Below are positions 24,805-29,864 of a stretch of 29,864 nt of DNA, piece after piece. Both the position numbers and the translations under genes were made by a program. The stretch's first letter is position 1. The number at the start of each line of letters is the position of its first letter. The notes beneath the pieces were generated by a model. The model saw nothing but the letters and a program-made list of their open reading frames with translations. It had not been told where the DNA came from and did no database searches. Source of the stretch: CAZJWC01 sp964550125 (GTDB lineage: Bacteria > Bacillota > Clostridia > Christensenellales > Borkfalkiaceae); contig CAZJWC010000013.1 of NCBI GenBank assembly GCA_964550125.1, positions 1 to 29,864 on the forward strand, written 5' to 3'.

Positions 24805-24833
24805 ATAATATCACGGACATTTTAAATAGTCAA
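24805..24833 (-). promoter_or_regulatory. promoter of the ABC importer operon
   Basis: Minus strand: TTGACT (24828-24833), 17-bp spacer, TATTAT (24805-24810) with an extended -10 TGA. The predicted start is near 24798. Confidence 0.7.
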
Positions 24834-24887
24834 TCATTTTTAAGTCGTGTGCTTTATTTTGTCATATAAAGTAATTACGCATTTTAG

Positions 24888-24916
24888 TTTACTAAAAAGA
24901 AAATTTGTGGTATATT
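24888..24916 (+). promoter_or_regulatory. promoter giving an apparently leaderless mRNA
   Basis: TTTACT (24888-24893), 17-bp spacer, TATATT (24911-24916) with extended TGG. The expected start (about 24922-24924) coincides with the ATG at 24923. Confidence 0.6.
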
Positions 24917-24922
24917 TTAATC

Positions 24923-25378
24923 ATGAAAAAGTACAATTATAAATTTGGAAAATTAAAGACAACTTTATCTATTATTGTTTTGGTATTGTGCCTAGTAGTC
25001 TTCATTTGGAATTTGATTAATGTCATCACGATAGGGGCTAAAGATTCGTATGAAGTGTTGCAATATATAATATTATTTATCGTTGCAATTTTACTTCCTA
25101 TTATATTAGTTCCCTTACTTGTAAGGTCATATTATGCCATTACTGAAGACGCTTTAATCGTAAATCTTGGCATACTAAAAAATGAGATTAAACTTGATAC
25201 CATTACATCAATCACTCACGATGTAAACGGAAAAAAGATTTCAGTTTATTATGAAAATGAAAAGTTTTTGAACATAGTTTTAAATGACGCATGGTATGAA
25301 AACTTTATCGCTGACCTTTTAAACTCAAATCCTAAAATTACTTATGAAAGGACAAACGACAAAGAAAACAAAGAATAA
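24923..25378 (+). CDS. two-TM protein with a bacterial PH-like domain
   Basis: 151 aa from the ATG at 24923. Two hydrophobic helices (about 14-34 and 46-66) are followed by a segment, SYYAITEDALIVNLGILKNE, that resembles the start of bacterial PH (YdbS/YdbT-like) domains, then alternating strands and a C-terminal helix. A TTG at 24905 would add six residues but sits on the -10 box. There is no Shine-Dalgarno, and the start falls on the predicted transcription start. The stop overlaps the next ATG (TAATG), so the iron-sulfur gene is coupled to it. Function unknown. Confidence 0.7.
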   Translation: MKKYNYKFGKLKTTLSIIVLVLCLVVFIWNLINVITIGAKDSYEVLQYIILFIVAILLPIILVPLLVRSYYAITEDALIVNLGILKNEIKLDTITSITHDVNGKKISVYYENEKFLNIVLNDAWYENFIADLLNSNPKITYERTNDKENKE

Positions 25379-26058
25379 TGCTAGAGGATTTAATTTATAA
25401 AAAGGCAATCGACAAAGGATGTGCTATCGTTGGGTTTTGCAAACTTGACGAAAAGAGTAAAAACTCTATCTTTTTCAACGGCAGTCAATTTGATTATGCC
25501 GTAACGATAGGAATAAAACTCGCTGACGGAATACTTAAAACTATAAATAACGCGCCCAGTTTTGCTTACTTTCAACATTATCGAATAGCAAACTCAAAAC
25601 TAGACGACACGGCTTTTGATATTGCAAATATTATTGAAAATAACGGTTATCTCGCCTTACCTGTTGGTGCTAGTCAGTCAATGGGTTCAAATAATAAATA
25701 TAGGGGAATTATCTCTCATAAATCAGTCGCCGTTCAATGTGGTCTAGGGTTCGTTGGCAAAAGTGGACTATTTATCTCAAGGGAGTACGGCAGTAAAATT
25801 AGACTTGCTACAGTGCTGACAAATATGCCCCTTGAAAGACAACTGCCTATTTTAGAAAATGCCTGTAAAAGTTGTAATGAGTGCGTTAAAAATTGTCCAG
25901 CAGAGGCTATCTTGGGGCAAGTTTATGATGGAACTTGTGAAAGAGTCATTGATGCTGAAAAATGTTCAAAATATATGAAAGATAACTTTCAAGATATAGG
26001 ACGTGGTTCTGTATGTGGTATATGTATCAAAGTCTGTCCTTATAATAATTTGAAATAA
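25378..26058 (+). CDS. short QueG-like 4Fe-4S double-cluster protein
   Basis: 226 aa, related to epoxyqueuosine reductase but much shorter than true QueG (about 340-380 aa) and lacking its C-terminal helical repeats. The two-cluster ferredoxin part is complete: C163, C166, C169, C173 (CKSCNECVKNCP), then C196 (DAEKC) and C213, C216, C220 (CGICIKVCP). The N-terminal half resembles the QueG DUF1730 region, with the conserved run CGLGFVGKSG (121-130). Paralogues of this type are usually annotated only as 4Fe-4S double cluster binding proteins; a role in queuosine synthesis should not be assumed. One-base overlap with the PH-like gene; a terminator follows. Confidence 0.8.
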   Translation: MLEDLIYKKAIDKGCAIVGFCKLDEKSKNSIFFNGSQFDYAVTIGIKLADGILKTINNAPSFAYFQHYRIANSKLDDTAFDIANIIENNGYLALPVGASQSMGSNNKYRGIISHKSVAVQCGLGFVGKSGLFISREYGSKIRLATVLTNMPLERQLPILENACKSCNECVKNCPAEAILGQVYDGTCERVIDAEKCSKYMKDNFQDIGRGSVCGICIKVCPYNNLK

Positions 26059-26083
26059 AAAACCTTCGCATGAAGGTTTTTTT
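26057..26083 (+). terminator. intrinsic terminator after the QueG-like gene
   Basis: AAAAAACCTTC pairs with GAAGGTTTTTTT around GCAT, and the seven-T tail is part of the arm. Confidence 0.85.
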
Positions 26084-26089
26084 AAATTA

Positions 26090-26118
26090 TTGACAAAGTT
26101 GTAATTATTTTGTATAAT
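26090..26118 (+). promoter_or_regulatory. perfect consensus sigma-A promoter of hppA
   Basis: TTGACA (26090-26095), 17-bp spacer, TATAAT (26113-26118). All 12 bases match consensus, so strong constitutive expression is expected. Confidence 0.9.
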
Positions 26119-26151
26119 CAAAATAACAAATTTTTATATCGAGGATAAGAA

Positions 26152-28335
26152 ATGGAATTACTATTAATTATTGTTGCATTAGCAGCCATACTTGCACTTT
26201 CTTATGCCACTTTTAGTTATTTTAAAATTAAAAAACTAGAAGAAGGTACCGACAGGATGAAAGAGATTTCATCTGCCATTAGAACAGGTTCTAACGCTTT
26301 TATCAGTTATGAATATAAAGTAATAACTATAATTGCAGTCATAGTTGCAGTAATATTATTCGTTCTTATATCTTGGCAAACTGCAGTCGCTTTCATTTTG
26401 GGTGCAATAATGTCAGCCCTTGCAGGTTTTATTGGCATGAAAGTTGCAACTTACGCTAATGTTAGAGTTGCAAACAAAGCAAAAGAAACTAACAGCATTG
26501 GTGAAACAGTAAAAGTTGCCTTTAGGGGTGGCTCAGTTATGGGACTTTGCGTAGGTGGTTTTGCTCTACTTGGTATCTTAATCGTCTATTTAGTTTTTGG
26601 TCTTGGCTTAGGTCAAATTAACGCAACAATAGGTGGAACTACTAAAGAGGGTATTTTACTTGCAAAAGTTTTAGGTTTAGCACCTACCTTTACAAATACT
26701 CTTTCAGGTTATGCTTTAGGTTGTTCATTTATAGCAATGTTCGCTCGTGTTGGCGGTGGCATATATACTAAGGCTGCCGATATGGGCGCTGACCTCGTTG
26801 GTAAAACTGAGGCACATTTACCAGAGGACGATCCTAGAAATCCAGCAACTATCGCTGATAACGTTGGTGATAATGTTGGTGATGTTGCAGGACTTGGTTC
26901 AGACCTTTTGGAAAGCTATATCGGTGCATTGACTTCTTGCATAATTTTGGCTTTTGAGTTTTTTAGAAATCAGGTAGTTGCTAGCGAATTGCTTGCAAGA
27001 TATATGATTTACTTCCCTATGGCGTTCGCAGGTTGTGGTATAATCGCTTGTGTACTTGGCGTGCTTACAATGTTAATCAAAAAGAAGCCCTCAAACAATC
27101 CACACAGAGAGTTAAACTTTTCAACCTATATATCAGCAGGACTAGCGTTACTTTCAGCGATTGTTTTATCTTGTTTGATGTTTAGAAGGGTTGATAAAAC
27201 CGAACTTGCTCAATCAGGTTGCTTTAACCTTGGTATCGTTTCTCCGGCAATTTGTGCCATACTAGGTATCTTGGCAGGTATTTTAATAGGAATTATTGCT
27301 GAATACTATACGAGTTACGACTACAAACCTACAAAGAATATCTCATACGCTTCTAAAGAAGGTCCTGCACTTACTATTACTCAGGGTTTAGCACTTGGCA
27401 TGAAGTCTTGTATGGCTCCAGTATGTCTATTAGGCGTTGCTATATACGGCTCATATTTGATAGGTGATATGTACGGTGTTGCCGTTGCAGCCCTTGGTAT
27501 GTTATCCTTCGTTTCTGCAACCGTTTCCGTTGATACATACGGACCTATTTCGGACAATGCCGGTGGTATCGCTGAAATGTCAGGACTAGACAGTAACGTA
27601 AGAGAAATTACTGATAAACTTGATTCTGTAGGAAATACTACTGCTGCTATCGGTAAAGGTTTCGCTATTGGTTCAGCTGCTCTTGCCGTATTATCAATGC
27701 TTACTTCGTATATGTATTCCTTCTCTGTTGTCGGCGTCGACTTAACGCTAGATATTCTAGCAAACCCCTTAATTTTGATCGGAGTGCTTGTAGGTGCTGG
27801 TTTACCTTACTTATTCTCTGGTATGCTTATTGAAGCAGTTGCAAAAGCTGCAAGAAAAATGGTTGACGAAGTGCGTAGACAGTTTAGAGAAATCAAAGGT
27901 TTGCTTGCAGGTCAAGTTTTACCCGATTACAAAACTTGTATTGAAATTTCAACACAAGGCTCTATTAAAGAAATGCGTGTTCCTGCAATTATTTCAATCG
28001 CAATTCCCGTAGTTTTCGGTTTTATCTTTGGTGCTGAATTTGTGGCAGGTATATTATTAGGTTCAACAATCTCTGCTATTATGCTTGCTATATTTACAGG
28101 AAACGCAGGTGGTGCTTGGGATAATGCTAAAAAATATGTTGAAACAGGAGCTATTGAAGGTCAAGGAAAGGGTAGTGAAGCCCACGATGCTGCAATCGTT
28201 GGCGATACGGTAGGCGATCCCTTGAAAGACACTGTTGGACCTTCACTTGACATATTTATCAAAATTATGTCAACGGTATCACTGGTGTTCGTAGTAGTAT
28301 TTGATAAATATAACTTGTTCAGTTTATTAAAATAG
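26152..28335 (+). CDS. hppA: membrane-bound ion-pumping pyrophosphatase
   Basis: Hydrolyses PPi and pumps H+ or Na+ across the membrane, 727 aa with about 16 helices. Substrate/Mg-binding signatures: DMGADLVGKTE (210-220), DDPRNPATIADNVGDNVGD (226-244), and the late acidic cluster around GDTVGDPLKDT. The segment GNTTAA (494-499) has alanine (A498) where K+-independent enzymes have lysine, which points to the K+-dependent type; H+ versus Na+ specificity cannot be read reliably by eye. Single-gene unit with GAGG before the ATG, a perfect promoter and its own terminator. It links PPi recycling, for example from tRNA charging, to the ion gradient. Confidence 0.97.
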   Translation: MELLLIIVALAAILALSYATFSYFKIKKLEEGTDRMKEISSAIRTGSNAFISYEYKVITIIAVIVAVILFVLISWQTAVAFILGAIMSALAGFIGMKVATYANVRVANKAKETNSIGETVKVAFRGGSVMGLCVGGFALLGILIVYLVFGLGLGQINATIGGTTKEGILLAKVLGLAPTFTNTLSGYALGCSFIAMFARVGGGIYTKAADMGADLVGKTEAHLPEDDPRNPATIADNVGDNVGDVAGLGSDLLESYIGALTSCIILAFEFFRNQVVASELLARYMIYFPMAFAGCGIIACVLGVLTMLIKKKPSNNPHRELNFSTYISAGLALLSAIVLSCLMFRRVDKTELAQSGCFNLGIVSPAICAILGILAGILIGIIAEYYTSYDYKPTKNISYASKEGPALTITQGLALGMKSCMAPVCLLGVAIYGSYLIGDMYGVAVAALGMLSFVSATVSVDTYGPISDNAGGIAEMSGLDSNVREITDKLDSVGNTTAAIGKGFAIGSAALAVLSMLTSYMYSFSVVGVDLTLDILANPLILIGVLVGAGLPYLFSGMLIEAVAKAARKMVDEVRRQFREIKGLLAGQVLPDYKTCIEISTQGSIKEMRVPAIISIAIPVVFGFIFGAEFVAGILLGSTISAIMLAIFTGNAGGAWDNAKKYVETGAIEGQGKGSEAHDAAIVGDTVGDPLKDTVGPSLDIFIKIMSTVSLVFVVVFDKYNLFSLLK

Positions 28336-28341
28336 AAAACA

Positions 28342-28370
28342 AAAACGGAAGGCTTTTGCCCTTCCGTTTT
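28342..28370 (+). terminator. intrinsic terminator of hppA
   Basis: AAAACGGAAGG (28342-28352) pairs with CCTTCCGTTTT (28360-28370) around CTTTTGC. The T tail is short. Confidence 0.8.
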
Positions 28371-28484
28371 GGTTCTATATACATCTTTTATAATAACAAG
28401 TTTTTTATTTTATAAAATGAAATGTTACAAACTAAAAGAATTTTAATTTTTTTTAAAATAATTTAAAAAACCATTGAAAAATGC

Positions 28485-28512
28485 TTGAAGTTTTTTTTAA
28501 ATTATGTATAAT
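28485..28512 (+). promoter_or_regulatory. promoter of tRNA-Pro
   Basis: TTGAAG (28485-28490), 16-bp spacer, perfect TATAAT (28507-28512), about 50 bp before the mature tRNA 5' end. The stretch 28371-28484 is AT-rich with nothing else recognisable. Confidence 0.65.
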
Positions 28513-28561
28513 AGTTAATGCTGTCTTTGAGGTAGCAAAAAATTTAAAATCCCTTTAAGTT

Positions 28562-28638
28562 CGAGGTGTAGCGCAGTTTGGTAGCGCGCTTGGTTAGGGA
28601 CCAAGAGGCCGTGGGTTCAAGTCCCGTCACCTCGACCA
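28562..28638 (+). tRNA. tRNA-Pro, anticodon AGG, CCA encoded
   Basis: 77 nt with full cloverleaf: acceptor CGAGGTG/CACCTCG, D-arm GCGC...GCGC, anticodon stem CTTGG/CCAAG around TTAGGGA (anticodon AGG), T-loop TTCAAGT, discriminator A and CCA. The usual bacterial tRNA-Pro loop is TTTGGGA (UGG). The 3' end abuts an integrase remnant, so it is a likely attachment site. Confidence 0.95.
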
Positions 28639-28642
28639 AACG

Positions 28643-28698
28643 CACTATATATTGTGGCTTTTAAAATAAAAACAATCAATATATAGTGTTTTATTTTC
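28643..28698 (+). terminator. long AT-rich inverted repeat after tRNA-Pro, probable terminator
   Basis: CACTATATATTG (28643-28654) and CAATATATAGTG (28677-28688) pair perfectly across 22 nt, followed by TTTTATTTTC. It could end tRNA-Pro transcription or be part of the element junction. Confidence 0.5.
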
Positions 28699-28726
28699 TT
28701 AAAATACCTAATTTTTCCTATTTTTT

Positions 28727-28759
28727 GGGGAAAATTTGGGGAAAATTTTGGAGAAATTT
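28727..28759 (+). repeat. three short direct repeats GGGGAAAATTT next to the integrase remnant
   Basis: GGGGAAAATTT at 28727-28737 and 28738-28748, then a variant GGAGAAATTT at 28750-28759. They lie between the tRNA and the recombinase stop, where integrase arm-binding repeats often occur. Confidence 0.7.
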
Positions 28760-28763
28760 CAAC

Positions 28764-29165
28764 TTAATTATCGTCCAACTTTTTGGCTTGTTCGCTTTCG
28801 AAGTCCGTTAAAATATGAGTGTAATGGTTTGACATATCTAACGACTGGTGACCAAGCCAATTTTTATACACCTTATCAGGTATTCCTTTCTCATAGCAAC
28901 GTGTTGCAAATGTGTGCCTTAAATCGTGAACATGATGATTAGGCAGTATCTTTTTAAACGCACTTTCTACTCCACCCTTGCTAAATATAAAAATGTCTTG
29001 CAACTCATCAAACTCTGCATCGGCAGGAGGTAACACAGTTAAAAGTTTGTTGGTTAGAGGTATCGTTCGCTCTTTATATTCATCTTCTTTTAAACCTTTT
29101 GCTTTTTTGGACCTACGATAACCTTGCGTTCTTTTCTTAAATATGCTTTGCTTAACGCAATTGCC
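28764..29165 (-). pseudogene. 5'-truncated tyrosine recombinase (integrase) remnant
   Basis: The open frame of 133 codons begins after an in-frame TAA at 29166-29168 and has no proper start in its first part; a GTG at 29036 would give only 90 aa. The C-terminal catalytic half is clear: HDLRHTFATR holds the His and second Arg, WLGHQSLDMSN holds the His/Trp position, and HYTH carries the nucleophile tyrosine. The region holding the first catalytic Arg and the N-terminal DNA-binding domain is missing, so it should be inactive. Its 3' end points to tRNA-Pro, the probable integration site. Confidence 0.85.
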
Positions 29166-29168
29166 TTA

Positions 29169-29420
29169 ATTTAGTTAGTTAAATTTATATTCTAAAACTC
29201 TTTAATTTTCTATTTTAGCAAGTTCGCAAATCGTTTTATTTAATTTGGTTTTCAAATTTACTTTTCTCAATTTCAATTTTATTTAGTTAAATTCACTTAG
29301 GCGTGTGCTTGTCTGCTCGAGCGAAGCGAGAGCACTTGTAATTATCGAAGTTTATTGTTGAGTTTGATATTCTATATTATTAGGTCACGATCTATCCCAA
29401 ACCATTCTTTACAGCAAAAC
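29169..29420. other. AT-rich non-coding stretch of the element
   Basis: No gene is seen. It contains TTAGTTA/TTAAATTT-like low-complexity sequence and one GC-rich imperfect hairpin at about 29314-29334 (TGCTCG, AGCGAAG, CGAGAGCA). Confidence 0.6.
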
Positions 29421-29455
29421 AAAACGAACCCGGAAGTTACTCCAAGGTTCGTTTT
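29421..29455. terminator. hairpin 1 of three (terminator-like)
   Basis: AAAACGAACC pairs perfectly with GGTTCGTTTT across a 15-nt loop, followed by ATTCTTGTTT on the plus strand. Confidence 0.55.
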
Positions 29456-29477
29456 ATTCTTGTTTGGTGCACCAACG

Positions 29478-29517
29478 AAAACGTAAGTTGAATCGAAAGA
29501 TTTGACTTGCGTTTTTT
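29478..29517 (+). terminator. hairpin 2 of three, GAAA-capped, U-tailed
   Basis: A 17-bp arm (29478-29494, ending TTGAATC) pairs with 29499-29515 (starting GATTTGAC) around GAAA. The non-Watson-Crick positions are G-U pairs only in plus-strand RNA, followed by U6. This supports a plus-strand transcript ending here, although no plus-strand gene is recognised upstream. Confidence 0.65.
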
Positions 29518-29529
29518 CTTTTATTAGGG

Positions 29530-29571
29530 AAAGTCGAATTGCCGTTAAAAACAATTCGACTTTAGTTTTAT
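29530..29571 (+). terminator. hairpin 3 of three
   Basis: AAAGTCGAATTG (29530-29541) pairs perfectly with CAATTCGACTTT (29552-29563) across a 10-nt loop, followed by AGTTTTATTTC on the plus strand. Confidence 0.55.
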
Positions 29572-29581
29572 TTCAAATTTA

Positions 29582-29864
29582 TTAAGAAAATATTTTTTTG
29601 ATTTTTTCGAGTAATTTAGAAAACCCCGATTTTTTATTGCTTTTAATTGCGGACTCATTTTGTTTTGTTGGTTTATTTATGGAATCAATGTTTTTTCGGC
29701 TTTGTATTTTTCTTTCGTTTTCTTTTAATTTCCGCAATTGTGCAAGAGGGTCTGCACAATTCATTATTTTAGAATAAAAAGTTGTTACGAAATCCAAATC
29801 TTCTTGCGAGCATATATCAGACTGTAAAGTACCCACTTCGTGTGACAGTTGATTTCTTATCCAA
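29582..29864 (-). CDS. partial hypothetical protein (C-terminus of a gene cut by the window edge)
   Basis: The frame is open from the window end to the stop at 29582, about 93 codons. The internal GTG at 29836 is probably not the real start. The sequence is polar and lysine-rich, with a helical stretch around DPLAQLRKLKENERKIQSRK and a basic C-terminal helix FSKLLEKIKKIF. Basic tails like this occur in mobilisation and replication proteins, and the neighbouring integrase remnant fits a mobile element, but I do not recognise the family. Confidence 0.5.
   Translation of the reverse strand, partial: WIRNQLSHEVGTLQSDICSQEDLDFVTTFYSKIMNCADPLAQLRKLKENERKIQSRKNIDSINKPTKQNESAIKSNKKSGFSKLLEKIKKIFS

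Noticed and set aside
28736..28942. 68-aa plus-strand ORF opposite the integrase
   Set aside because: It is a shadow of the integrase remnant, whose conserved motifs fix the minus strand as coding.
29372..29554. 60-aa minus-strand ORF in the mobile element region
   Set aside because: It runs through two of the three hairpins, has no ribosome binding site and no recognisable feature.

Overview
The window is a low-GC chromosomal segment from a Gram-positive, Clostridia-like bacterium. The signs are the order ispG / polC-like / rimP / nusA / ylxR / ylxQ / infB / rbfA / truB / ribF, strong AGGAGG-type ribosome binding sites, many U-tailed intrinsic terminators, a lipoprotein ABC transporter and a FeoB-associated Cys-rich small protein. 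A run of exactly 100 N at 12377-12476 shows that it comes from a scaffolded draft assembly. The species cannot be named from the sequence.

Region 1 (1-4468, minus strand): the 5' part of a probable tRNA-Arg, then, in transcription order, pepP-like, efp, dtd and the Ktr/Trk potassium uptake pair ktrB-ktrA. Region 2 (4477-18445, minus): a long housekeeping run of nrdR, ispG, a PolC-like exonuclease without a polymerase, rimP, nusA, rnpM/ylxR, ylxQ, infB, a TIR-domain protein, rbfA, nrnA, truB, ribF and nfo. Spacings are short and several genes overlap. A good sigma-A promoter followed by a 12-bp hairpin with a short U tract precedes rimP. infB is interrupted only by an assembly gap inside a 39-bp tandem repeat; the reading frame closes exactly if the gap is 23 + 39k bases.

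Region 3 (18528-22253): feoA-feoB-small Cys-rich protein (minus) divergent from a TetR-family regulator (plus). Two near-identical 22-bp operator-like sites flank the feoA promoter. Downstream of tetR lies a DUF1294-like membrane protein. Region 4 (22253-24833, minus): a NitT/TauT/thiamine-precursor type ABC importer behind a leader of about 150 nt with a strong terminator, competing pairings and a possible pseudoknot. This is a candidate cis-regulatory RNA that I cannot assign to a known class. Region 5 (24888-28370, plus): an apparently leaderless two-TM/PH-like gene, a short QueG-like iron-sulfur protein, and a membrane pyrophosphatase behind a perfect consensus promoter.

Region 6 (28485-29864): tRNA-Pro(AGG) with a decayed tyrosine recombinase beside its 3' end, short G/A/T repeats, three consecutive hairpins and a partial unknown gene. 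This looks like one edge of an integrated or decaying mobile element.

The best leads for something new are the unassigned leader RNA of the ABC operon, the TetR/feo operator pair, the TIR protein built into the translation operon, and the polymerase-less PolC at the polC locus.
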